DNA of 8,478 nt from Gammaproteobacteria bacterium (GTDB lineage Bacteria > Pseudomonadota > Gammaproteobacteria > Pseudomonadales > Azotimanducaceae_A). The stretch lies in assembly GCA_026713405.1 (NCBI GenBank), contig JAPOON010000147.1:1-8478 (forward strand), read 5' to 3'. Positions 1 to 7,336 of the stretch are shown in pieces. Every line of letters begins with the position of its first letter. The first letter of the stretch is position 1. Under the pieces are notes generated by a model that saw only the letters and a list, made by a program, of their open reading frames with translations, had not been told where the DNA came from and ran no database searches. Position numbers and translations under genes: made by a program.

Positions 1-53
1 CGCCCTGTCAAAAACCCGCGGGGGCGTCCCGTAACGATCGAAACCTGTGGGAC

Positions 54-59
54 AGGAAG
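54..59 (+). promoter_or_regulatory. Ribosome-binding site of sppA
   Basis: AGGAAG lies 8 nt before the ATG at 68 and decides that start over the in-frame GTG at 47, which has no purine-rich stretch at the right distance. The first part of the site (ACAGG, 52-56) can pair with CCTGT at 44-48 across a GGG loop, making a 5-bp hairpin that would partly hide the ribosome-binding site. No promoter is recognisable in bases 1-43, which are cut by the window edge. Confidence 0.6.
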
Positions 60-67
60 TTGGTTCC

Positions 68-1858
68 ATGAGCAAGCCAAGCAAACTGGGTCGCCTGGGC
101 GCGTTTCTTACCCGAGTTCGGAATTTCGTGCTGAACGCGCTGTTCGTCGTTCTGCTGCTGGTCGTGCTGTTTGCCATTGTGGATGCATTCGACACGCCCG
201 GCGTTCCGGACGGCAGCGCGCTGGTGGTGAATCCGGAAGGCGTGGTGGTGGAGGAGTCCGTGCCACGCGACCCGTTCCGGGACCTGTGGGCGGCTGACGG
301 CGTGCCGGAGACCGACATCCATGAACTGGTACGCGCCATCGACCGCGCCGCCGACGACGGCCGCATCAAGATGCTCGTACTCGATCTCGACGACCTGGCC
401 TACGCGTCTGCGGCGCACGCGGAAATCATCGGCGCCGCCCTTGCCCGCTTCCGGGAAGCCGGCAAGGCAACCGTGGCGCTCGGCGAGGGCTACACCCAAT
501 CGCAGTACGCGATTGCGAGCCATGCGGACGCGGTGTACATGCACCCGGACGGCTTTCTCTTTCTGCCGGGATACGGAACCTTTCGTACATATTTCAAGGG
601 CATGCTGGACAATCTGAAACTCAATGTGCACGTCTTCCGCGTCGGTGAGTACAAGTCGGCCGTGGAGCCGTTCATCCGCGATGACATGTCGGAGGCGGCC
701 CGGGAAGCGAACCGGGTGCTCGTGGACGGGCTCTGGGCTTCCTACCGGCAGCAGATACTGGCCGGCCGGGAACTGGACGAAGCGACGTTCGACAATTTCA
801 CCGTATCGTTCGACGAAGCCCTCGCCCAGACCGGCGGCGATGCCGGCAGGGCCGCGCTCGAAGCCGGCCTCGTCGATGAGTTGATGTCTGCCGACCAGAT
901 GCGTTCCCACGTAGCCGACACGGTGGGCCGGGGCGATGACAACGACTTCAACGGTATCGGCTACCGGGCCTATCTGAAGACTCTCGGCCCGCCCCTATCC
1001 GAACCGGGCAACGTTGGGTTGGTGTTCGCCCAGGGGACCATTCAGATGGGGGACGACCGCAACCAGGCGGCGTCGGACAATCTGGTGCGGCTCATTCGCA
1101 AGGCGCGGGAAGACGAGGCCGTAAAAGCGCTCGTCCTTCGCGTCGACTCTCCGGGCGGCAGCGCTTTTGCCTCGGAACTGATTCGGCAGGAACTGGAACT
1201 TGTCCAGTTGGCCGGCAAGCCCGTGGTCGCGTCCATGGGCAGCGTGGCCGCCTCCGGTGGCTACTGGATTTCCTCCACTGCCGACCGGATCCTTGCCCAT
1301 CCAACCACCATTACGGGTTCCATCGGCATATTCGGCCTGATCTTCGATATGGAGGACTCGCTCTCCAGTATCGGAATTCACAGCGATGGCGTGGGAAGCT
1401 CGCCCTGGGCCGGCGCAATGGATGCTGCGCGGAAGCCGGGCGAACACCTGCAACGGGCCCTGCAGTTAGGTATCGAGCACGGCTATCGGCAGTTCATCAA
1501 CCTGGTTGCCCGCGGGCGCGACATGACCCCGGATGCCGTGGAAGAGATTGCACAGGGACGCGTCTGGATCGGTTCGCAAGCGCACGAACTCGGCCTGGTC
1601 GACGGATTGGGCAGCCTCTCTGATGCGGTGGCTGCGGCGGCGGAACTGGCGAGCCTGGACGATTATGGCATCAAGCGCTTCACCACGCCGCTCTCGCCCC
1701 GGGACGTGCTGATTCAGCAGCTCATGGATTCGGCGGAGGTAGCGTCGCCGGTGCCAATACCCGGCGCCATGCGCAAGGCCTGGGCTCTGGCCGAAGCGCT
1801 GAACGATCCGAAAGACACCTACGCGATTTGCGAGCCCTGCCTTGGCCTGATGCCCTGA
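68..1858 (+). CDS. sppA: Signal peptide peptidase SppA, 67K type (peptidase family S49)
   Basis: Inner-membrane serine protease that cuts remnant signal peptides after they leave the translocon, working with a Ser-Lys dyad. The product is 596 aa from the ATG at 68, close to E. coli SppA (618 aa). Residues 20-38 form one hydrophobic anchor preceded by Lys/Arg residues, giving a cytoplasmic N-terminus and periplasmic body. Two S49 domains follow in tandem, the duplicated long form. The general-base lysine is K196 in GEYKSAVEPF. The nucleophile is S396 in MGSVAASGGYW, after the SPGGS motif. Their spacing of 200 residues equals that of K209/S409 in E. coli, so the enzyme should be active. It stands alone on the plus strand and converges with the DUF1232 gene, with 12 bp between the two stops and no clear terminator. 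The family call is firm; the in vivo substrates are not visible from sequence. Confidence 0.96.
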   Translation: MSKPSKLGRLGAFLTRVRNFVLNALFVVLLLVVLFAIVDAFDTPGVPDGSALVVNPEGVVVEESVPRDPFRDLWAADGVPETDIHELVRAIDRAADDGRIKMLVLDLDDLAYASAAHAEIIGAALARFREAGKATVALGEGYTQSQYAIASHADAVYMHPDGFLFLPGYGTFRTYFKGMLDNLKLNVHVFRVGEYKSAVEPFIRDDMSEAAREANRVLVDGLWASYRQQILAGRELDEATFDNFTVSFDEALAQTGGDAGRAALEAGLVDELMSADQMRSHVADTVGRGDDNDFNGIGYRAYLKTLGPPLSEPGNVGLVFAQGTIQMGDDRNQAASDNLVRLIRKAREDEAVKALVLRVDSPGGSAFASELIRQELELVQLAGKPVVASMGSVAASGGYWISSTADRILAHPTTITGSIGIFGLIFDMEDSLSSIGIHSDGVGSSPWAGAMDAARKPGEHLQRALQLGIEHGYRQFINLVARGRDMTPDAVEEIAQGRVWIGSQAHELGLVDGLGSLSDAVAAAAELASLDDYGIKRFTTPLSPRDVLIQQLMDSAEVASPVPIPGAMRKAWALAEALNDPKDTYAICEPCLGLMP

Positions 1859-1870
1859 AACCCTTCCAGG

Positions 1871-2437
1871 TCAGAACAACCGGAAACGCGGGCGGCTGCC
1901 GCGGTTTGGCCGTTTGGCGGCGGCGGCGCCGCGGCGGCGGCGCATGCGCTGTTGCAACTGGCGCCGCTTGAGATCGAGAAATTCCTGGCGGGACAGGTTC
2001 GGGCTGCGGTTGCGGGCCTTTTCCTCCTCCCGATAACGGCAGAAATCCGAGAACGCCTCTATCTCGTGCTGCAGTTCCCTGACCACCAGCTCGATCATGA
2101 TGGCGTCGTCCAGATAACCGACCACCGGGACGCTGTCCGGAATGATGTCCTGGGGTTCGGCGAAGTATGACAGGGCCGATAGCACGTTCTTGCGCTCGGG
2201 ACTCGCCAGCGCCCACTCCTGATCCTCGACCATGCCGATGAGGCTTTCGAGTTTCCCGATCCGCTGCTGTACGAAGACCGGAACCTCTGCATTTCGGACC
2301 TGATCGATTACGGTGCGCGCCTTGGAAATGATTTCCGCTTCATCGGCGTTTTCAGCGGCCGCCCGCGCCCTTCTGAAGACGCTGCGGAAGTAGTCCAGGT
2401 CCTTGGAATCGAGGTCGAAGGTAACTCTCATTGACAT
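1871..2437 (-). CDS. DUF1232 (YkvA-like) protein with arginine-rich tail
   Basis: Small protein of 188 aa and unknown biochemical function. The family signature is at residues 95-111: P95-x-D97-I-I-P100-D101, then G107-Y-L-D110-D111, followed by a hydrophobic helix (about 112-125). This matches the PxDxIPDxxPxxGxLDD core of DUF1232/YkvA. The N-terminal 90 residues are charged and probably helical. Residues 158-188 carry 12 arginines and a run of four alanines, a basic tail that could bind nucleic acid or acidic lipid; that role is only inference. The start is the first of two close ATGs (2437 and 2431), because AAGGGGG at 2446-2452 sits 8 nt before it. It lies 37 bp after the symporter gene on the same strand and may share its transcript. 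A TATAGT box (minus strand, 2464-2469) could give it its own promoter, but no good -35 matches it. Confidence 0.85.
   Translation of the reverse strand: MSMRVTFDLDSKDLDYFRSVFRRARAAAENADEAEIISKARTVIDQVRNAEVPVFVQQRIGKLESLIGMVEDQEWALASPERKNVLSALSYFAEPQDIIPDSVPVVGYLDDAIMIELVVRELQHEIEAFSDFCRYREEEKARNRSPNLSRQEFLDLKRRQLQQRMRRRRGAAAAKRPNRGSRPRFRLF
1916..1943 (-). repeat. GGC-triplet tract in the coding sequence
   Basis: A 28-bp stretch made almost entirely of GGC/GCC triplets with one phase break (GCC GCG) in the middle, so the centre is self-complementary. On the minus strand it encodes part of the arginine/alanine tail of the DUF1232 protein (RRRRGAAAA region). Gain or loss of a triplet would keep the reading frame and change only the length of the tail. 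Confidence 0.5.
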
Positions 2438-2474
2438 TGCGATAGCCCCCTTGATGCCGCGGCACTATAACAAA

Positions 2475-4139
2475 TCAGCGGCGTTTGAACTTGCTCCAGT
2501 AGGTGGTAGTCAGGGCTTTCACCTCCTTGCGCATCAGCATCAGACCGACCAGATTTGGTAGCGTCATGAGGGCCAGCGTAACGGCGGAAATCAACCAGAC
2601 CAGGGACGTGTCTACGACCGTCGCCAGAAAGAACCCAACCACGTAGACCACCCGGTAAGGCAGCACGGAACGCGTGCCGAAAAGGAAGGTCATTGCCCGG
2701 TCGCCGTAATACGACCAGGCGATCGCCGTGGAGAAGGCGAACAGCACCAGCCCGACGGTTACCGCGTACTGGCCGAACTCGCCGAAGAAACTTCGCTTGA
2801 AAGCCTCCGCCGTCAGCGGCACCGAGTGCAGCAGCGAGCGGCCCCGCACCTCGACGTCGCCGCGTAGTTGCTGGCCGTCGTCGATTTCCAGGTTGCCGGT
2901 GAACGGTTCGCCGTTCAGCGTAAAGTGCATGTCTTCGGCTATGGAACGGTTGTGCAGCACCGTAACGCCGGCAAGGTCCGCCCTGCCGGCGGATACGCTG
3001 ACGGTACCGGTAAAGGGGGTTACGCTGTCCCCGCTCGATTCGATGACGTTCAGGTGCGCAAAGAGCGCCCGGACCTGCTCGGGGTCGTCTTCCGAGTATT
3101 CGCCGCTCAGGTACTCGGTGTCGAAATCGGAAAAGTCGGTTTCGAATTTCTCGGCCCAGACCCCCGACGAGAGAATGACCAGGCCGGTCAGGGTGCAGAT
3201 CACCAGGGTGTCGATGAAGGGCTCCAGGATCGAGACCATGCCTTCCGAGACCGGTTCGTCGGTACGCGCGGACGCGTGGGCGACGGCGGCGGAGCCCTGC
3301 CCCGCCTCGTTGGAAAACAGGCCCCGGTTGACGCCGCGGTTGAAGGCATAAGCGAAAGTCGCTCCGAGGAAACCGCCGGTTGCCGCGGAACCGGTGAACG
3401 CATCCTGGAAAATCGCCGCGAAGGAGGGCCCGATCTGGTCCAGGTTGGAGATGGCTACCGCCAGGGCGCCGATGGCATAGAGGAAGCCCATCAGGGGTAC
3501 GATGCTGGCCGCGACCAGCGCGATGCGGCGGATGCCGCCGACGATGACCAGGCCCAGCAGAGCCGCGAGCACCAGCCCGCTTACCCAGGTCGGCAAGCCG
3601 AAGGATGTCTCCAGCCCCGAGGCCATGTTGTTGCTCTGCGGGAGGTTGCCGGTACCGAAAGAGCTGATCACCATGGCCGCGGCGAAGAACACCGCCAGCC
3701 ACTTCATGTTGAGGCCGCGTTCCATGTAGTACATCGGGCCGCCGGCGATGCGCCCCTGGTCGTCCACGACGCGGTAGCGGTGGCTGATGGTGACCTCGAC
3801 GAACTTGGTGGTCATGCCGAGGAAGGCGGTCATCCACATCCAGAAAAGTGCGGCCGGGCCGCCGAGGAAGATGGCGAATGCGACGCCACCGATGTTGCCC
3901 GTGCCCACCGTGCCGGACAGCGCCGTGGAAAGCGCCTGGAAGTGGGTGGTGTCACCCTGGGTCGCATCCTTCGAGTACTTGCCGGTAACGACCCCCCAGG
4001 CGTGCTTGAAGAAACGCACCTGGGGAAAGCCGAGATACAGCGTGAAGAACAGCCCCACGCCGAGCAGCAGGAACGGGAAATAGACAGCGCTGCCCAGCAG
4101 GTTGTCCAGGAAGCCGATGATGTTTTCGAATGTTCCCAT
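2475..4139 (-). CDS. Sodium:alanine symporter family (AGCS) amino-acid carrier
   Basis: Inner-membrane carrier expected to bring in alanine, glycine or a similar small amino acid with Na+ (or H+); the exact substrate cannot be read here. Family marks include an N-terminal membrane segment at about 19-38, GTGNIGGVA at 79-87 followed by [21 protein letters not shown] near 135-145, the NEAGQGSA stretch before FIDT, and WSYYGDRA near the C-terminal third. The product has 554 residues, whereas family members are usually about 450-490. Most of the excess is an insert at about 330-440, between the segment ending in SSGVW328 and the conserved LTAEAF (from 442), where typical members have only a short loop. 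The ATG at 4139 has AGGGGA at 4146-4151 with a 6-nt spacer. The gene starts 71 bp after the phosphatase stop and precedes the DUF1232 gene by 37 bp. Confidence 0.92.
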   Translation of the reverse strand: MGTFENIIGFLDNLLGSAVYFPFLLLGVGLFFTLYLGFPQVRFFKHAWGVVTGKYSKDATQGDTTHFQALSTALSGTVGTGNIGGVAFAIFLGGPAALFWMWMTAFLGMTTKFVEVTISHRYRVVDDQGRIAGGPMYYMERGLNMKWLAVFFAAAMVISSFGTGNLPQSNNMASGLETSFGLPTWVSGLVLAALLGLVIVGGIRRIALVAASIVPLMGFLYAIGALAVAISNLDQIGPSFAAIFQDAFTGSAATGGFLGATFAYAFNRGVNRGLFSNEAGQGSAAVAHASARTDEPVSEGMVSILEPFIDTLVICTLTGLVILSSGVWAEKFETDFSDFDTEYLSGEYSEDDPEQVRALFAHLNVIESSGDSVTPFTGTVSVSAGRADLAGVTVLHNRSIAEDMHFTLNGEPFTGNLEIDDGQQLRGDVEVRGRSLLHSVPLTAEAFKRSFFGEFGQYAVTVGLVLFAFSTAIAWSYYGDRAMTFLFGTRSVLPYRVVYVVGFFLATVVDTSLVWLISAVTLALMTLPNLVGLMLMRKEVKALTTTYWSKFKRR

Positions 4140-4175
4140 GCTGGATCCCCTGATCGTGCAGATTGTCAGGCAAAT

Positions 4176-4189
4176 CGGGCCTGCGCCCG
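4176..4189 (-). terminator. Weak hairpin between phosphatase and symporter genes
   Basis: Read on the minus strand, CGGGC-GCAG-GCCCG forms a 5-bp GC stem with a 4-nt loop, 21 bp past the phosphatase stop. It is followed by ATTTG rather than a proper T-run. It may act as a partial terminator or an mRNA-stabilising stem, or may be chance in GC-rich DNA. The rest of the 71-bp gap holds only the symporter ribosome-binding site. Confidence 0.25.
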
Positions 4190-4210
4190 TTCGCTGTACC
4201 TCGGGTTAGC

Positions 4211-5827
4211 TTACGGTAACGGGGCGGCGGTTTGATCTCCACCGGGTGCCCCGAACAGAGCGTGGTACATCACCTTGTAGATCTCGTTCTGTTCGATTAC
4301 GCCGCCGAGTCCCGATGCCCCCAGCCCGTGTGCGTATGCGGCCACGTCTTCGCCGGCATGGGTCTCGATGGGCAGGTTGACGGCGCCGACCTGCTGGAAA
4401 TCGGGCGCTTCGGTGTCTACTTCCGTCAGGTCGGCCGGCTCTTTCCGGTAACCGGGGCCGTTGGCATAGCCCAGCGTGGTATAGGGAAGCTCGTCGGCGC
4501 TGAGCGCCAGTTCTCCCGGCGCGGTTTCCACCTTGCCGAGTATCGGGTTGCCGCGTCGGGGATAACCGCTGATGGTGAACGTATGGCTGTGATCTGCGGT
4601 GACCAGGATCAGCGTATTGGCGGGGTCGGTGGCTTCGAGAGCGGCCGCCACCGCCGCATCCAGGGCAACGGTATCGGTCAGTGCGCGGTAGGCGTTGCTG
4701 AAGTGATGGCCGTGATCGATGCGCCCGGCCTCCGAGACCAGGAAGAAGCCCTTTGGATTCGCGGAAAGCGCCTCAATGGCGAATCCGGTCATATCTGCCA
4801 GCGAGGGTTCGCCCTCTCCGGCTGCAACCCGGTCGGCCTCGAATTGCATGTGCGAGGGTTCGAACAGCCCGAGCACCTGCCGGCCCGGAGCAGGGTCGAG
4901 GGTGGCGAACTGGCTGCGGTTCCAGACATAGTCGCGTTTTGCGCCCCCCTGCAGCCATTGGGCGACCAGGTTCCGGCCATCGGCGCGCAAGCCCGTCGAC
5001 TCTGCGTACTCCGGATCCGCCTGCTCCCGGGGCAGGAAATGCGCCCTGCCGCCGCCGAGGATGACGTCGACACCGTCGCCGCCGGGGAACTCGACGAGCT
5101 GGCGGGCGATGTCCACGCAGCCTGCGGCCAGCGCTTCCCCGGGCATGGCCGCATCGTGCTCCCAGTTCCGGTCCGGTGAGTGGGCATAGGCTGCGCCGGG
5201 CGTTGCATGGGTAATGGTCGCCGTCGACACGAGGCCGGTCGCGTAGCCCGCGGCTTCAGCCTGTTCCAGCAGCGTGGGCAGTGCCTTGTCGAGGCTGCCC
5301 GCGCAATCACCCCGTTCGGCGGCCGCGCCGACGCTCAGCACACCGGCGCGCGTCTTTTCGCCGGTGACTATGGCCGTCATGGTGCCCGCGCTGTCGGGTA
5401 CCTGCATGTCGGTGTTGTAGGTTTTCACCAGTGCCACGTGGGGGAAGCGCTCGAAAGACAGGCTGTGCTCCTCCCCCGAGCCGCCGGCGAGTTGCCCGGC
5501 CAGTATTCGTGCCGCGGTGACCGTCGAGACGCCCATGCCGTCGCCCATGAACAGGATGACGTTGCGGGGTTCCGGCCGCGGCGCAACCTCCATGGTCATG
5601 GGGGGGCTATCCGCTCCGGCCCGGTCTTGCAGCCCCGACCCGACCGCGTCTGCACCGGCCAGTATCGGGATCAGTCCCGAAAGGACTCGCAGGACAGCGT
5701 TGGAACGCACCGCCGATGCGACCCAGCTGCCCGCACTGGTTTCCCGACCGTCCGTTCCGGGCACTCGAGCAGCCCTGCCGGCGGATTTCACCGCGTTGCA
5801 ATTGAATGGGGCAACCCAACGGTTCAT
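4211..5827 (-). CDS. Alkaline phosphatase (PF00245 family), probably exported
   Basis: Zinc/magnesium phosphomonoesterase that would release phosphate from organic esters outside the cytoplasm. All key elements are visible: D96 in MGDGMG (metal ligand), nucleophile S146 in [10 protein letters not shown]207 and T209 in THATPG, R220 in the DRNWE motif (phosphate-binding arginine), E366, D371 and H375 in [12 protein letters not shown]412 and H413 in TADHSHT, and H490 in THAGEDVA. The THAGEDVA ending resembles animal-type enzymes as well as many bacterial ones. The ATG at 5827 overlaps the gor stop (ATGA) and has a strong ribosome-binding site. The first 39 residues look unlike a signal peptide, however; a signal-like stretch begins only at V40 (GTG codon at 5710), with a hydrophobic core at about 45-58 and a possible cut after A-D-A61. 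The true start is therefore uncertain. With 538 residues from 5827, the catalytic part is of normal length. Fold and activity are nearly certain; the exported location is likely. Confidence 0.94.
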   Translation of the reverse strand: MNRWVAPFNCNAVKSAGRAARVPGTDGRETSAGSWVASAVRSNAVLRVLSGLIPILAGADAVGSGLQDRAGADSPPMTMEVAPRPEPRNVILFMGDGMGVSTVTAARILAGQLAGGSGEEHSLSFERFPHVALVKTYNTDMQVPDSAGTMTAIVTGEKTRAGVLSVGAAAERGDCAGSLDKALPTLLEQAEAAGYATGLVSTATITHATPGAAYAHSPDRNWEHDAAMPGEALAAGCVDIARQLVEFPGGDGVDVILGGGRAHFLPREQADPEYAESTGLRADGRNLVAQWLQGGAKRDYVWNRSQFATLDPAPGRQVLGLFEPSHMQFEADRVAAGEGEPSLADMTGFAIEALSANPKGFFLVSEAGRIDHGHHFSNAYRALTDTVALDAAVAAALEATDPANTLILVTADHSHTFTISGYPRRGNPILGKVETAPGELALSADELPYTTLGYANGPGYRKEPADLTEVDTEAPDFQQVGAVNLPIETHAGEDVAAYAHGLGASGLGGVIEQNEIYKVMYHALFGAPGGDQTAAPLP

Positions 5828-7176
5828 TGTCTTACCTCCCGCATGGTGACGAACTCTTCCGCCGCGGTCGGATGAATGCCCACCGTGGCATCGAAATGGG
5901 CCTTGGTCGCGCCCGCTTTCAGCGCGACCGCCATGCCCTGAATGATCTCTCCGGCGTCCGGGCCCACCATGTGTACCCCCACAACGCGGTCATCGACGGG
6001 AGTGACCAGAAGCTTCATGAGTGTTCGTTCCACCCGCCCGGAAACCGTGTGCTTCATGGGCCGGAAAGTCGACTCGAAGACATCGATGTCGCCGAATCGC
6101 GCCTGTGCCGCCTGCTCCGTCAGGCCCACCGTCCCGATGTTTGGCTGACAGAACACGGCGGTCGGCACGTCGCCGTAGCTCAACGTCCGTTTTGGCCGTG
6201 AAGTAAACAGGTTATTGGCGATGCACATGCCCTCCGCGATCGCCACTGGCGTGAGCTGCAGCCGATCGATGACATCGCCGATGGCATAGATGTTTTCAGT
6301 GCTGGTTCGGTAGTCCCGGTCCACGGCCACGGCGCCGGATTCGGTCAGTTGCACGCCTGCTTCGGCAAGACCGAGATCCCGCGTATTCGGATGCCGCCCG
6401 GTTGCGTACATGACTAGATCCGCGTCGAGGACGGAGCCGTCACCGAGTGTCAGGGCGTAGCCGGCGTCCTTCCTGTCGATGGCGGCCACCGTCGTGTCGA
6501 AGCGCAGGTTCACGTCTTTGTGCACCAGTTCGTCGGCGACGAACTGCCGGACGCCGTCGTCGAAACCGCGCAGGAACAGCGGCCCGCGATAGAGCAACTG
6601 CGTCTCGGCGCCGAGCCCCGCGAAGATGCCCGCGAATTCCACCGCGATATAGCCACCGCCGACCACGACAACGCGCTCGGGAAAGCTCGGCAGGTAGAAC
6701 GCCTCGTTGGAGGTGATGACGTGCTCCGAGCCGGGGAACTCCGGTACGGTGGGCCAGCTGCCGGTAGCCACGAGTATCGTCTCGGCGGTGAACACCGTGC
6801 CGTTCATCTCGATGGTATGGGCATCGGCCAGCAGCGCCCGGCCCTCGTGGATGTCGACCCCTGCTCCGCGCAGCAGATTGCCGTATATCCCGTTCAGGCG
6901 CTCGATCTCGGCCGTCTTGTTGTCGCGCAGCGTTGCCCAGTCGAAACCGTTCACCGCCACCGACCAGCCGTAGGCAGCCGCGTCTTCGAAATCTTCGGCA
7001 AAGTGGGAGCCGTACACGAACAGCTTCTTCGGCACGCAGCCGACATTGACGCAGGTTCCGCCGAGCCAGGTCGACTCGGCAACGGCCACCTTCGCGCCGT
7101 GGCCCGCCGACATGCGGGCGGCGCGCACGCCACCGGAGCCGGCGCCGATCACGTAGAGGTCGTAGTCGTACTTCAC
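5824..7176 (-). CDS. gor: Glutathione-disulfide reductase
   Basis: Cytoplasmic FAD enzyme that reduces oxidised glutathione with NADPH and so keeps the thiol pool reduced. The 450-aa product matches the family length. In order: FAD-binding GAGSGG at 11-16 with E34 for the ribose; redox pair C42/C47 in [16 protein letters not shown] at 137-139; NADPH-binding [10 protein letters not shown] at 173-182; R197 and R203 in YRG...LRGFD, which match the NADPH-selecting arginines of E. coli Gor (198 and 204); a second FAD motif in YAIGD; and the acid/base pair H435/E440 in HPTAAEEF. The RGFD form resembles the plant, cyanobacterial and alphaproteobacterial branch more than E. coli Gor (RSFD). The start is GTG at 7176, fitting the family N-terminus; no clear ribosome-binding site precedes it, so initiation may be weak. 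Its last codons hold the ribosome-binding site of the phosphatase gene. No regulator such as oxyR is in view. Confidence 0.95.
   Translation of the reverse strand: MKYDYDLYVIGAGSGGVRAARMSAGHGAKVAVAESTWLGGTCVNVGCVPKKLFVYGSHFAEDFEDAAAYGWSVAVNGFDWATLRDNKTAEIERLNGIYGNLLRGAGVDIHEGRALLADAHTIEMNGTVFTAETILVATGSWPTVPEFPGSEHVITSNEAFYLPSFPERVVVVGGGYIAVEFAGIFAGLGAETQLLYRGPLFLRGFDDGVRQFVADELVHKDVNLRFDTTVAAIDRKDAGYALTLGDGSVLDADLVMYATGRHPNTRDLGLAEAGVQLTESGAVAVDRDYRTSTENIYAIGDVIDRLQLTPVAIAEGMCIANNLFTSRPKRTLSYGDVPTAVFCQPNIGTVGLTEQAAQARFGDIDVFESTFRPMKHTVSGRVERTLMKLLVTPVDDRVVGVHMVGPDAGEIIQGMAVALKAGATKAHFDATVGIHPTAAEEFVTMREVRQ
5834..5840 (-). promoter_or_regulatory. Ribosome-binding site of the phosphatase gene, inside gor
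   Basis: GGGAGGT on the minus strand, 6 nt before the ATG at 5827, is the strongest ribosome-binding site in the window. It lies in the last codons of gor, and the start and stop overlap as ATGA. This arrangement points to translational coupling of the two genes and is the main argument for the 5827 start. Confidence 0.7.
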
Positions 7177-7336
7177 TTGAACGGCCGATTCGAAGAGGCG
7201 CGCAGTTTAACCTGAACGGGATGCCAGACTTTCATGGAACGAACTCTCCGGTCGGTGGGGCGAAAACGGCCCCGGACACTGGGCAATGCCTGGCTGAGTG
7301 CATACACTCCGCCGCACCGCAGCCGTGGGCACCGCT
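7177..7336. other. Divergent intergenic region between gor and the ThDP enzyme gene
   Basis: This 160-bp space must hold the promoter of the rightward gene and probably that of gor. Visible elements are an imperfect 12-bp palindrome, CAGTTTAACCTG (7203-7214), whose complement gives a TAAACT box for gor but no matching -35; a hairpin GGGGC-7 nt-GCCCC (7257-7273); and a short palindrome GGCAATGCC (7282-7290). I find no recognisable operator of a known regulator. Confidence 0.4.
7280..7308 (+). promoter_or_regulatory. Possible sigma-70 promoter of the ThDP enzyme gene
   Basis: TGGGCA (4 of 6 to the -35 consensus) and TACACT (4 of 6 to the -10 consensus) are 17 bp apart. Transcription would begin near 7315, leaving a leader of about 20 nt before the ATG at 7337. 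In DNA this GC-rich such a match can arise by chance. Confidence 0.3.

Noticed and set aside
8..910. A 300-codon minus-strand frame opposite the start of sppA.
   Set aside because: It is an antisense shadow with low-complexity composition; sppA on the plus strand is certain over the same span.
1856..1873. A possible shared terminator between the convergent sppA and DUF1232 genes.
   Set aside because: Only 12 bp separate the stops, with no inverted repeat followed by a T-run on either strand. Termination must lie inside the opposite gene or depend on Rho.
2428..3837. A 469-codon minus-strand frame overlapping the symporter gene in another phase.
   Set aside because: The translation is very arginine-, glycine- and proline-rich with no family features; the symporter frame explains the same DNA.
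2868..4235. A 455-codon open frame on the plus strand opposite the symporter, continued by further long plus-strand frames opposite the phosphatase and reductase genes (to about 7215).
   Set aside because: These mirror the codon phase of real minus-strand genes in GC-rich DNA, where stops are rare. Their products are rich in Arg, Gly, His and Gln and show no recognisable domain, while the opposite strand encodes full, well-conserved proteins.
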